A DNA stretch of 25,447 bases from Gaiellasilicea sp035575835 (GCA_035575835.1 DATLXM010000013.1:1-25447), one strand, 5' to 3'; counted from the stretch's first letter, positions 15,617 to 23,107 are shown. Notes: generated by a model from the letters alone, not told the origin. Numbers and translations are program-made.

Positions 15617-16205
15617 AGAGCTCCTTCAGCTTCTCCTGCGCCGCAGTCTGGACGTCGTGGTAGAGCGAGTTGCCGTGGGCGTCGATCCCGACGGTGAGCG
15701 GGCCGAAGTCCTTGACCCGGAACTTCCAGAGGCACTCGGGCATCAGCTCCTCCCACATCACCTCTTCGATCTCCTCGATCTGCGTCGTCTCGAGCGCGGC
15801 GGCCCCGCCGACGATCGCGAAATACACCATCCCGAGCTCGTGCATCGGGGCGATCGCCTCGTCGGGAAAGCCGCCCTTGCCGCAGATCGCACGGACGCCG
15901 TACTGGCGGCCGAGCGGCTCGGTGAAGCGAACCATCCGCGCGCTCGTCGTGGTCCCGATGCAGATCTTCTCGTACGTGCCCCGGCCCTCGGCATCCTCGG
16001 AGACCTTGCGCACGTTCGGCGCGGTGTGGAGCAGGAAGCCTCCCTTGAGATCCATCGGCGGCTCGACGCCCTGGTCGAAGATCCGGATCTGGGTGCGGTC
16101 GCGGATCCCGATGATGTGCCCCTGAACGGTGACCTCGTCACCGGCGCGGAGCTTGAGGATCTCCTGCGGATCGGTGATCGGGAAGGTGACGGTGTGGTTC
16201 GCCAC
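15603..16205 (-). CDS. class I fumarate hydratase beta subunit
   Basis: A 200-residue protein corresponding to the C-terminal (beta) domain of iron-sulfur fumarases. Visible signatures include the IGTTTSARM loop, ICGKGGF, and GPLTVGIDAHGNSLYHD near the end. The GTG start at 16205 shares its G with the alpha-subunit TAG (TAGTG), which explains why only a one-base overlap is present; the open frame further upstream lies inside the alpha gene. With the alpha subunit it forms the O2-sensitive hydratase interconverting fumarate and malate; the related L-tartrate dehydratase cannot be excluded from sequence alone. Confidence 0.9.
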   Translation of the reverse strand: MANHTVTFPITDPQEILKLRAGDEVTVQGHIIGIRDRTQIRIFDQGVEPPMDLKGGFLLHTAPNVRKVSEDAEGRGTYEKICIGTTTSARMVRFTEPLGRQYGVRAICGKGGFPDEAIAPMHELGMVYFAIVGGAAALETTQIEEIEEVMWEELMPECLWKFRVKDFGPLTVGIDAHGNSLYHDVQTAAQEKLKELFARL

Positions 16206-17104
16206 TAGAACTCCCGGTCGTACTCGAGGTTCCCCTGCGCGTCGATGTGCACCGAGGCGCGCCGGGCGGCCCAGCACTGGTAGTTGACGGCGACCGGGTT
16301 CAGCGTCATGTGCGTGTCCGCGTGCTCGATGTGGCACTGGAGAACGGTCACGTCACCGCCGAGGCCCATCGGCCCGATTCCGGTCTCGTTGAGGAGGCCG
16401 TAGAGTTCGTCCTCGAGCTCGGCGACGAGCGGGTCGGCGTTGCGCGTGCCGACCGGTCGCGTGATCGCCTCCTTGGCGAGGTACATCGCGTAGTCGGCGG
16501 TGCCGCCGATCCCGACTCCGACGATCCCGGGCGGGCAGGGCTTGCCGCCCGCGCCGACGATCGATTCGAGCACGAACTGCTTGATCCCCTTCACGCCGTC
16601 GGCCGGAATGCACATCTTCAGGAAGCTCATGTTCTCCGAGCCGGAGCCCTTCGGCACGCACTTGACGTCGAGCCCGTCCCAATCCTGGATGAACTCCCAG
16701 TGGACGATCGGGAGCCGGTACCCGATGTTCGGCCCGGTGTTCTCGCGCGTCAGCGTGTGCACGGCGTTCGAGCGAAGGGGATGCTCCACGGTCGCGCGGG
16801 CGGTTCCATCGCGGAGCGCCTCGTAGATCCGGGCGGGATGGAGCGGGAAGTGCTCGCCGACACGGACGGTGTAGACCGCGATCCCCGTGTCCTGGCAGAC
16901 GAGGTTCTTGTCGCGATCCGCGATGTTCACGTTCTTGTGGATCGTGTTGAGGACGCGCTGACCGGTGACCGAGGTCTCGCGGAGGCGGGCCGCGGCGAGC
17001 GCGTCGCGGAGGTCCTGTGGGATGTCCTTCAGCGACCAGACGTAGAGGTGCGCCGCGGCGTCCTCGACGGCGTGCTGGAGATCGGTTCCTGTGACTGTGC
17101 TCAT
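16205..17104 (-). CDS. class I fumarate hydratase alpha subunit
   Basis: A 299-residue iron-sulfur subunit of the split class I fumarase/tartrate dehydratase family. Candidate cluster ligands are C70 in CQDTGIAVY, C190 in GKPCPPGIVGVGIGG and C277 near the end, a spacing close to that of E. coli FumA. Other conserved parts are KGSGSENMS (152-160), LRSNAVHTLTRENTGPNIG (110-128) and NPVAVNYQCWAARRA. The ATG at 17104 overlaps the flavoprotein stop (ATGA). Two-subunit fumarases are typical of archaea and thermophilic bacteria; in this operon a flavoprotein related to fumarate reductase precedes it, so the pair could handle fumarate made or used by that enzyme. Confidence 0.9.
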   Translation of the reverse strand: MSTVTGTDLQHAVEDAAAHLYVWSLKDIPQDLRDALAAARLRETSVTGQRVLNTIHKNVNIADRDKNLVCQDTGIAVYTVRVGEHFPLHPARIYEALRDGTARATVEHPLRSNAVHTLTRENTGPNIGYRLPIVHWEFIQDWDGLDVKCVPKGSGSENMSFLKMCIPADGVKGIKQFVLESIVGAGGKPCPPGIVGVGIGGTADYAMYLAKEAITRPVGTRNADPLVAELEDELYGLLNETGIGPMGLGGDVTVLQCHIEHADTHMTLNPVAVNYQCWAARRASVHIDAQGNLEYDREF

Positions 17105-18294
17105 ACGCTCGCTTTCTCTGCGGCGGCCCGGCCGGCCCGCCGTCCGAAGACGACACATTCGAGGAGTGAGTTCCCCATCATGCGGTTTTTTCCGTGGGTG
17201 CCGCCGGCGATCTCGCCGCAGGCGTAGAGGCCCTCCACCGTCGTCTCGGCGTCCGTGTCGATCACGAGACCGCCGTTCTGGTAGTGGAGGACGGGGTACG
17301 TGTACAGCTTCTCCTCGAGCGGATCGATTCCCGCACCTCGGTAGCGGCGGAGCATGTACGGGAGCGAGATCTCGGCATCGTCGGCTGCGATTCGGGTCGT
17401 ATCGAGATAGACGGCGGGGCGGCCGTCCTCCGTCTCGACCCCCTTCCCCTTCGCGACCTCGTCGAAGATCGCCTGGCTGACCACGTCCCGCGGCCCGAGC
17501 GAGTCGGTGAACTCCTCGCCGTCAGCGTTCAGGAGCACAGCCCCGTAAGCGCGCGTCGTCTCTGGGATCGAGTAGCCCTGCATCGTCTCGGGCCAGGCGC
17601 CCCCGTTCGGGTGGTACTGGAGCTCGTCCAGGTCGCGCGCCTCGGCGCCGAGATCGAGCGCCAGCCGCGTCACCTCGCCCGTCGCGTTCGGGTGGTTCGT
17701 CGAGAGCTCGCCGCGCTCCTCCGCGATGCGGAAGCAGCGGCCGCCGGCGGCGAGGACAACGGTGGCCGCGTGGAGCTCGTGCTCGCCCGCGCGAGCGCGC
17801 CAGCCGCTTTCGGTCGGCTCCAGAGTCGCGAGCGGGCTGTTCGCAAAGACCGCGCCCTCGCTCGACTCGTACGCGTCACGGAGCGCCTTCGTGATCGCGT
17901 GCCCCGTGCGGTCGCCGACCTGAAGAAGACGCTTGGCGCTGGCCCCACCACAGCGGGCGAGCCGGTAGCCGCCGTTCTCCTTCGTGAACTCGACGCCGAG
18001 CTCCTCGAGCCAGTGGATCGCGCTCTGCGCGTCGCCGGTGAGAGCCTCCACGAGCCGCATGTCCGCGCTCTCGTGCGAGCTCTTCCAGACGTCGGCCGCG
18101 TGCTGCTCCGGCGAGTCGTCGTCCCCGAACGCCGCCTGGATCCCGCCCTGGGCCTTGGCCGAGTTGCAGGCCTGGATCGAGCCCTTGGTCGCCAGCGCGA
18201 CGCGCGCGCCGGCGCCCTCGGCCGAGACCGCGGCGGCCAGCCCGGAGGCGCCGCTTCCGATCACCAGCACGTCGAAATCGGCCGAGGTGGTCAC
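17101..18294 (-). CDS. FAD-dependent oxidoreductase of the fumarate reductase/succinate dehydrogenase flavoprotein family
   Basis: A 397-399 residue flavoprotein. The start is the GTG at 18294, with a TTG at 18300 as alternative. The FAD-binding GSGASGLAAAV is near the N-terminus, ACNSAKAQGGIQAAFG follows, and the C-terminal GGTHGKNRMMGNSLLECVVFGRRAG is the family's second FAD/substrate site, with His and Arg as in fumarate reductases. DELQYHPNGG is the counterpart of the usual QFHPT. The protein is much shorter than SdhA/FrdA (about 580) or NadB (about 530): it lacks the C-terminal helical domain. No iron-sulfur or membrane-anchor subunit is next to it. It is the first gene of the operon with fumarase alpha/beta and the ComA-like protein. 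Confidence 0.83.
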   Translation of the reverse strand: MTTSADFDVLVIGSGASGLAAAVSAEGAGARVALATKGSIQACNSAKAQGGIQAAFGDDDSPEQHAADVWKSSHESADMRLVEALTGDAQSAIHWLEELGVEFTKENGGYRLARCGGASAKRLLQVGDRTGHAITKALRDAYESSEGAVFANSPLATLEPTESGWRARAGEHELHAATVVLAAGGRCFRIAEERGELSTNHPNATGEVTRLALDLGAEARDLDELQYHPNGGAWPETMQGYSIPETTRAYGAVLLNADGEEFTDSLGPRDVVSQAIFDEVAKGKGVETEDGRPAVYLDTTRIAADDAEISLPYMLRRYRGAGIDPLEEKLYTYPVLHYQNGGLVIDTDAETTVEGLYACGEIAGGTHGKNRMMGNSLLECVVFGRRAGRAAAEKASV

Positions 18295-18300
18295 GGGCAA

Positions 18301-18455
18301 AGAGTACCAACTCGAGTTATCTCCTGCATTAGCACTTCTTATTCACAGAGATGTCACTCGCCCGCTTCGATGTTGTGACAAAGCGCCGCGATCCACCCGG
18401 CAGGCTCTTTGGTACCTGTCCCGCACAGGCCCAGTCACTCCAGAAAGGACACGCC
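18301..18455. promoter_or_regulatory. divergent promoter region upstream of the RiPP cluster
   Basis: This 155-base region separates the flavoprotein gene (minus) from the first precursor gene (plus) and is AT-richer than its flanks. A TTGTGACA at 18373-18380 could be a -35-like element for the plus strand, with a GGTACC palindrome (18411-18416) and an inverted repeat CCTGT (18415-18419)/ACAGG (18425-18429) further down. An AGAAAGGA ribosome site lies just upstream of the ATG at 18456. The promoter itself is inferred. Confidence 0.45.
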
Positions 18456-18572
18456 ATGTTCAACCGTCTCACGTCCGACCTTCTCGAGCTCGAGGCCGAG
18501 GTGCGCGGAGCGGGGCACGCGTTCTTCGCCCTGAACATCGACTGCTGCTCCTGCTCGTGCTGCTGGAGCTGA
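18456..18572 (+). CDS. azole-type RiPP precursor peptide 1
   Basis: A 38-residue peptide with an AAAGGA ribosome site 7 bases before its ATG. The first 29 residues are a leader: MFNRLTSDLLELEAEV then RGAGHAFFALNID, an acidic and amphipathic helix. The core (residues 30-38) is CCSCSCCWS: five Cys and three Ser in nine residues, ideal for conversion to thiazoles and oxazoles. The leader is closely shared with the second peptide, both carrying LT.DLLEL, RG, AFFA and an Ile-Asp just before the first Cys. It is encoded immediately upstream of a full set of azole-forming enzymes, so it is very probably their substrate. A metal-binding Cys peptide is the alternative, but the leader and the context argue against it. 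Confidence 0.85.
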   Translation: MFNRLTSDLLELEAEVRGAGHAFFALNIDCCSCSCCWS

Positions 18573-18582
18573 GGAGGCGCCC

Positions 18583-18708
18583 GTGTTTGCTGAACTGACC
18601 GAGGACCTGCTCGAGCTGACAGCGACGGAGCGGGGCATCAATCGCGCCTTCTTCGCCAGCAAGATCGACTGCTGCAGCTGCACGTGCTGCTGCTGTTGCG
18701 TGATTTGA
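18583..18708 (+). CDS. azole-type RiPP precursor peptide 2
   Basis: A 41-residue peptide with a GTG start at 18583 and a GGAGG ribosome site (18573-18577) in the 10-base gap after peptide 1. Leader: MFAELTEDLLELTATE then RGINRAFFASKID (residues 1-29), about 60% identical to peptide 1 in the aligned positions. The core (30-41) is CCSCTCCCCCVI: eight Cys, one Ser and one Thr, with five Cys in a row (35-39). Its TGA (18706-18708) overlaps the start of the next gene, so translation is coupled. Cys-rich core positions 30-36 are the same as in peptide 1 (CCSC.CC), with different tails (WS versus CCCVI), the usual sign of a duplicated, diversifying substrate pair. Confidence 0.85.
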   Translation: MFAELTEDLLELTATERGINRAFFASKIDCCSCTCCCCCVI

Positions 18709-19643
18709 ACGGCGACGCCACCATCCCGGAGCTACCGCTGCTGAAGCCGTGGTACCGGCTGGTGCAGCGCGACGATCGCGTACTCCTCGAGCACGCTCGC
18801 GCGGTCGTCGTCTTCGAGGGCGGGGCAGCGCGGGCATTCCTTCCCGCGCTGCTGTCGCTGCTCGACGGCAGTCGGACCGTCGATCAGATCTGCGCGCTCA
18901 TCGGCCCGAACGTACGGTTGGCCGTCGAGAACGCTCTCGAGCTCCTCGCCCGGAACGGCCTGCTCACCCCCGGGCCCCGGCTGGACGAGACCGACGATCG
19001 CCGACGCACGGCCGAGTCTCTGGCCTCCCAGGCGGCGTCCGACGTCGAGACCGCGGAGATCGCGACCCGCCTCGCCACGACCCCGGTCGAGCTGATCGGC
19101 GACGAGGCACCGCTCGACGAGCTCGCCCGGCTCCTCCACCGCTCGGGAGTCTCGGGCGTGGGGCGGTGCGCCGCGCCGGGCGGGCTGGTCGTCGTCGGTC
19201 CGGGCGGCGACCCCGCCCAGAGGAACCTCGCCCTGCTCGAGCGTGGAGGCCACTGGCTTCCATATGGCGAGTTCGACGGTGGCGCGGTCATCGTCGGCCC
19301 GTTGATCGTTCCGCGCGAGAGCGCCTGCTTCGAGTGCTTCCTGCTCCGCCGCGAATCCACGAGCGGGTGCGCCGAGGAGCTCTCCCTCTTCCGGTACGTC
19401 ACCGCCGCGGCCGCGTCGCGCCCGACCCTCCTCGCAGCGGCGGCTGCGGTCGCCGCGGAGCTTGTCGTTCGTTGGATCGGCACGAGAGATCCGTCGCTCC
19501 CCGGCACGCTCTTCACCGTCGAGGCGGGTCCGGGGATCTCGATCTCGGCCCACACCGTCCTTCGCGTGCCTCGCTGTCCCGCCTGCTCGCCTACCGCCGG
19601 CCTCGCTCCGCCGTCTCCCTGGCACGAGGCTCGGATCGCATGA
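18705..19643 (+). CDS. ocin-ThiF/SagC-like leader-binding cyclodehydratase partner
   Basis: A 312-residue protein of the azole-RiPP E1-like/C-protein group (bacteriocin cyclodehydratase partner). The N-terminal about 90 residues (PELPLLKPWYRLVQRDDRVLLEHARAV, with FLPALLSLLDGSRTVDQICALI) resemble the PqqD-like recognition element that binds precursor leaders. The C-terminal part has two CxxC pairs, C208/C211 (ACFECF) and C291/C294 (RCPACS), the zinc site of this family. No intact ATP-binding motif of active E1 enzymes is seen, which is usual for these partners. The start is probably the TTG at 18705, overlapping the precursor 2 stop (TTGA); a GTG at 18684 lies within the peptide core coding and is less likely. 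The stop overlaps the YcaO start (ATGA). Confidence 0.85.
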   Translation: MNGDATIPELPLLKPWYRLVQRDDRVLLEHARAVVVFEGGAARAFLPALLSLLDGSRTVDQICALIGPNVRLAVENALELLARNGLLTPGPRLDETDDRRRTAESLASQAASDVETAEIATRLATTPVELIGDEAPLDELARLLHRSGVSGVGRCAAPGGLVVVGPGGDPAQRNLALLERGGHWLPYGEFDGGAVIVGPLIVPRESACFECFLLRRESTSGCAEELSLFRYVTAAAASRPTLLAAAAAVAAELVVRWIGTRDPSLPGTLFTVEAGPGISISAHTVLRVPRCPACSPTAGLAPPSPWHEARIA

Positions 19644-20953
19644 GCGTGCTCGCCGCGGTCCCGCGAGAGCTCCGAGCATTCGCATCCCCCTATGTCGGTC
19701 TCGTGCCCTTCCTCGAGGAGTTGATGGCGGCGCCCGACGAGCCGCCCCTCTTCCGCGTGTCCTCCGAGACCGCTCGCGGCGAGGATCTGATCGGCGCGAC
19801 GCTCGGTAACACCGCCGGGATGGGTGGCGCCGGCTTCTCCCGGGGCGCGGCGACCGCCGCCGCGATCGGCGAGGCCGTCGAGCGCTACTCCGCGTGCTAC
19901 CTCCCCCGCGAGCGACTGGTCGAGGCGACCGCGACGGAGCTCGGCGACGACGCACTGGACCCGGAGTCGTTCGCCCTCTTCGACTCGCGCCAGTACGAGG
20001 AGCCCGGCTTCCCGTTTGTCCCGTTCACGGCCGACTCACGGATCCCCTGGACGGAAGGCGTCGACCTCGCGACCGGGCGGACCGTCTGGGTTCCAGCCGA
20101 CCTCGTCTACCTCTCGGACGTTGGTGGATCTCGGCCACGGATCGGACATGCCACGAGCAACGGCCTCGCCTGCGCCGACGAGGCGACGGACGCGACCGCG
20201 AGCGGACTCCTGGAGCTCCTTGAGCGAGACGCTTTCATGATCACCTGGACGAACAGGCTCTCGCTCCCCCGACTCGACCCGGCCGACGACCCGGAGCTCA
20301 ACGCGCTCGACGAGCGGTACTTCTCGCCCACCGGGCTCGCGGCGGCTGCGATCGACCTCTCGGTCTTTCACGGCGTGCCCACGGTTCTCGGCGTCGTCCG
20401 CGCGCCGGGAACCGGCGGAGCGCTCGGCGTCGGAGCAGCTGCGGCGCCGACGATCGGACGAGCGTGGTGGAAGGCTCTCAGCGAGGCGTTCGCGAGCCGC
20501 GCCGCCGGGCGCCAGCTCGCCCTCGTCAGGCCAGACCGCGTCTTCGCCGTGGACGGCTCGGACATCGTCTCGTTCGAGGATCACATCCAGTTCTACGGCG
20601 TCGACAGCAACGCCGGGCGGGCAGCGTTCTTGACCGCATCGGAGACGCGCCTGCCCACCCGGGCGGTGCCGGCCATCCCCGGCCGGCACGCCGATCTTGT
20701 CGGGGAGCTCGTCGCTCGAATCGCGCGTGCGGGCTCGGCGGCGGTCGCCGTGGACGTGACTTCACCGGACGTCGCGTCGGCAGGCCTCAGCGTGATCAAG
20801 ACGGTCGCCCCGGGCCTCTGCCCGCTCGACGTGTCCCACCGAACCCGGTTCCTCGGCTCGCCCCGGCTACTGGACATGTCCAAAAAGAGCCGGGTGACGG
20901 ACAAGGCTCTCCGCTTCGAGGATCTCAACGCCGATCCCCATCCGTTCCCGTGA
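19640..20953 (+). CDS. YcaO-domain azoline-forming cyclodehydratase
   Basis: A 437-residue YcaO protein that uses ATP to phosphorylate the amide backbone while Cys, Ser or Thr side chains attack it, giving thiazolines or oxazolines. Diagnostic parts are the RGAATAAAIGEAVERYSACY helix (E78, E81 near residues 68-87), the ELLERDAFM segment (E192, E195), and the C-terminal tail that ends in PHPFP, the PxPxP motif (433-437) characteristic of azoline-forming YcaO proteins. The ATG at 19640 overlaps the previous stop, and the TGA at 20951-20953 overlaps the dehydrogenase GTG. With the leader-binding partner it makes a two-protein cyclodehydratase, the SagC/SagD arrangement. Confidence 0.92.
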   Translation: MSVLAAVPRELRAFASPYVGLVPFLEELMAAPDEPPLFRVSSETARGEDLIGATLGNTAGMGGAGFSRGAATAAAIGEAVERYSACYLPRERLVEATATELGDDALDPESFALFDSRQYEEPGFPFVPFTADSRIPWTEGVDLATGRTVWVPADLVYLSDVGGSRPRIGHATSNGLACADEATDATASGLLELLERDAFMITWTNRLSLPRLDPADDPELNALDERYFSPTGLAAAAIDLSVFHGVPTVLGVVRAPGTGGALGVGAAAAPTIGRAWWKALSEAFASRAAGRQLALVRPDRVFAVDGSDIVSFEDHIQFYGVDSNAGRAAFLTASETRLPTRAVPAIPGRHADLVGELVARIARAGSAAVAVDVTSPDVASAGLSVIKTVAPGLCPLDVSHRTRFLGSPRLLDMSKKSRVTDKALRFEDLNADPHPFP

Positions 20954-21744
20954 CCTCGCCGATCCCCACCGCCCAGTTCGCTTCCGTCGTCTACGGCGAG
21001 GACGTTCCGCTCGACGATCCCGCGGAGCGCTTCCACGAGGCGGCGAAGCTGTATCCCTGCTCGGCCGGGCGTCAGATGAGCGGCGTCGCGCTGCTCGCTC
21101 GGAACGCCGCGCTCCAGCAGTCGGTCGAGCGTGCCGGACGCCGCTTCTCGCACCTGCCGAGCCACGCTCTACCGGAGCCGCGGTGGCCGACCACGACTCT
21201 CCCCCAAGCGCTCCGGAGCCGCCGCTCGCTGCCCCCGGCAGCCGGCTCAAGGATCGACCTCGCCGACCTTGCGACGGTTCTCGCGGCCACAAACGGGCTG
21301 TCCGAGCATCCTGGGCGTCGCCACACCCCGTCTGGCGGTGCCCTCTACCCCCTCGAGCTGTACGCGATCGCCAGGGAGGTCGAGGGCCTGCCAGCCGGGA
21401 TCTACCACTTCGACCCTCACACCACCGGCCTCGAGCAGCTCTCGCCGGAGATCGACGACGTCGAGGAGTGCCTCGTCGACGCCTCGACCGCCGAGGACTC
21501 TGCAGCGATCCTCGTGGTCAGCGGGGTGTTCTGGCGCTCGCGATTCAAGTACGGGCTCCGCGGTTACCGGTTCGCTCTCCTCGAAGCCGGCCACGCAATC
21601 CAGAACGCCGTCCTCGTCGCGACCGCGCTCGAGCTCGCAGCGCTGCCGGTCGGTGGCTACTACGACGCTCGGATCGAATCGCTGCTCGGGATCGACGGAG
21701 TCAACGAATCCGCCCTCTACTTGCTCGCCCTCGGCCGACCGTGA
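20950..21744 (+). CDS. SagB-type azoline dehydrogenase
   Basis: A 264-residue FMN-dependent nitroreductase-fold enzyme that oxidises azolines to aromatic azoles. Family hallmarks are SRRSLPPA (90-97), the flavin-binding TPSGGALYPLELYAI (126-140) and KYGLRGYRFALLEAGHAIQN (200-219), where the conserved Lys-Tyr pair (K200, Y201) is the catalytic feature described for this family. The GTG at 20950 overlaps the YcaO stop, and its own stop overlaps the protease GTG. Its presence means that the product probably carries thiazoles/oxazoles rather than only azolines. The N-terminal about 80 residues are a family-typical extension with little motif content. Confidence 0.9.
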   Translation: MTSPIPTAQFASVVYGEDVPLDDPAERFHEAAKLYPCSAGRQMSGVALLARNAALQQSVERAGRRFSHLPSHALPEPRWPTTTLPQALRSRRSLPPAAGSRIDLADLATVLAATNGLSEHPGRRHTPSGGALYPLELYAIAREVEGLPAGIYHFDPHTTGLEQLSPEIDDVEECLVDASTAEDSAAILVVSGVFWRSRFKYGLRGYRFALLEAGHAIQNAVLVATALELAALPVGGYYDARIESLLGIDGVNESALYLLALGRP

Positions 21745-22244
21745 CCGCCACCGGCCTCTGGCTACGTCTGAGCGCCGGCAGCGCCGCCGCCCTGGGCTCC
21801 GTCCTGCTCATTCCGGTGCCGGCGCCGACCAATGGGACGACGCTCTCCACTGCCGCCGTCGCCGGAGCGGTTGCTGGGGTCGCCTTGTTCGGAGCGCTCG
21901 CCCGCTCGGCCCCGCGAGCCGTGCTGGGAGGATGGTCGCGGCGGGATTCGACGCGCTCGTCGTTCTTCGTCCTCTGGGCAGGCGTCGAAGAGGCCCTCTG
22001 GCGGCGACTCGTGCTCGGAGGCGTCGCGCTCCACGCCGGCTGGCCGGCGGGGCTGGTGGTCTCGACGGTCGGTTTCGCGATGTGCCACCGTCTCGGCAGG
22101 TCGAGCCACTTCCTGACGGGATGTGCCTTCGGCACGATCTATCTCGTCACCGGGCGGCTGCTCGCCGCGATCGTGACGCACGCGATCTACAACCTCCTCC
22201 TCGACCGGGCGCTCCAACGACCCGTCCCGGTGACCGCACCGTGA
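21741..22244 (+). CDS. CPBP-family membrane protease (SagE-like)
   Basis: A 167-residue membrane protein with several hydrophobic helices. All three CPBP (Rce1-like) motifs are present: EEALWR (E83, E84, R88), FAMCH (F112, H116) and HAIYN (H147, N151), which build the intramembrane metal-type active site. In azole RiPP clusters such proteases are thought to cut the leader from the modified peptide, and some provide immunity. The GTG at 21741 overlaps the dehydrogenase stop (GTGA); the longer open frame to 21183 is the shadow of the dehydrogenase gene. The protein is short for the family (about 200-250), with the N-terminal helices probably reduced. A Cys114 within FAMCH is unusual. Confidence 0.85.
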   Translation: MTATGLWLRLSAGSAAALGSVLLIPVPAPTNGTTLSTAAVAGAVAGVALFGALARSAPRAVLGGWSRRDSTRSSFFVLWAGVEEALWRRLVLGGVALHAGWPAGLVVSTVGFAMCHRLGRSSHFLTGCAFGTIYLVTGRLLAAIVTHAIYNLLLDRALQRPVPVTAP

Positions 22245-23107
22245 CGAACCACGTCGCCGCGCTCGAACAGGTCACGAAGTCCTTCGGCTCGCGCGATGCC
22301 CTCGCAGACGTGTCGTTCGCCGCCGAGCGGGGAGCCGTCCTCGCTCTGCTCGGCCCAAATGGAGCCGGCAAGACCACGGCCCTCTCGCTCCTCGTCGGCC
22401 TGCGCAAGCCGGATCGCGGCAGGGCTCTCCTCTTCGGGGCAGACCCGCGGAGAACCGGGAGCCGTCGCCGACTCGGGGTCACCCCGCAGGAATCGGCGTT
22501 CCCTCCCACGCTGAGAGTCGACGAGATCGTAGCCCTCGTCCGGGCTCACTATCCGCTGCCTGCCCCTACCGGCGAGCTCCTCGATCAATTCGGCCTGACC
22601 GGGCTTGCGAAACGGCAGGCGGGAGGTCTATCGGGCGGAGAGCGGCGCAGGCTTTCGCTGGCGCTCTCCTTCGCAGGGTCGCCGGAGCTCGTCCTCCTGG
22701 ACGAGGCGACGACCGGTCTCGACGTCGAATCACGCACGGCTGCCTGGGACGCGATCCGGGTTTACGCCGCGGGTGGCGGAACGGTCGTCTTGACCACGCA
22801 TTACCTCGAGGAGGCCGAGCGCCTCGCGACGGAGATCGTCGTCATCGACCAGGGCGCGGTGGTCAAGCAGGGAACGGTCGAGGAAATCCGGTCGTCTTCC
22901 GGGTTCGGCCGCGTCCGCTTCAAGGCAGAGCCCCTCCCGGACGACCTCGGCGGTCGCGTCGTCCTCGACGGCGACACGATCACCGTCTACACAGCCGAGC
23001 CGTCGGAGACCGTGCGGCGCCTCGTCAGGGCCGGAGCGCGGCTCGACCGGCTCGAGGTGCGATCGCTCTCCCTCGAAGACGCCCTACGCCAGGAGCGCCG
23101 GAGATGA
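22241..23107 (+). CDS. ABC transporter ATP-binding protein (RiPP export/immunity)
   Basis: A 288-residue ABC ATPase. Walker A is GPNGAGKTT (38-46), the Q-loop is in GVTPQES (79-85), the signature is LSGGE (130-134), Walker B is LVLLDEAT (150-157) and the switch His is H187 (TTHYLEEAE). The C-terminal about 60 residues (RVRFKAEPLPDDLGGRVV and after) are a small regulatory extension like that of DrrA/CcmA-type drug or bacteriocin exporters. The GTG at 22241 overlaps the protease stop, and the stop overlaps the permease ATG. With the permease it should export, or protect from, the azole peptide. Confidence 0.92.
   Translation: MTNHVAALEQVTKSFGSRDALADVSFAAERGAVLALLGPNGAGKTTALSLLVGLRKPDRGRALLFGADPRRTGSRRRLGVTPQESAFPPTLRVDEIVALVRAHYPLPAPTGELLDQFGLTGLAKRQAGGLSGGERRRLSLALSFAGSPELVLLDEATTGLDVESRTAAWDAIRVYAAGGGTVVLTTHYLEEAERLATEIVVIDQGAVVKQGTVEEIRSSSGFGRVRFKAEPLPDDLGGRVVLDGDTITVYTAEPSETVRRLVRAGARLDRLEVRSLSLEDALRQERRR

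Noticed and set aside
14462..15697. 411-codon plus-strand frame opposite the winged-helix and ComA-like genes
   Set aside because: Low-complexity Leu/Arg/Glu translation with no motifs; ComA family motifs on the minus strand are clear.
17194..18378. 394-codon plus-strand frame opposite the flavoprotein
   Set aside because: Antisense shadow; the minus strand has both FAD-binding motifs.
18684..18704. GTG at 18684 as start of the ThiF-like protein
   Set aside because: It would give a run of Leu inside the Cys-rich core coding region; the TTG at 18705 makes the TTGA overlap seen elsewhere in the operon and starts directly before the family-like sequence.
18456..18708. the Cys-rich peptides as metallothioneins
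   Set aside because: All Cys are packed at the C-terminus after a conserved acidic leader, and azole-forming enzymes follow immediately.
20464..20949. upstream extension of the SagB-type frame into the YcaO gene
   Set aside because: The translation there is Arg/Gly-rich noise; the GTG at 20950 overlaps the YcaO stop like the other genes of the operon.
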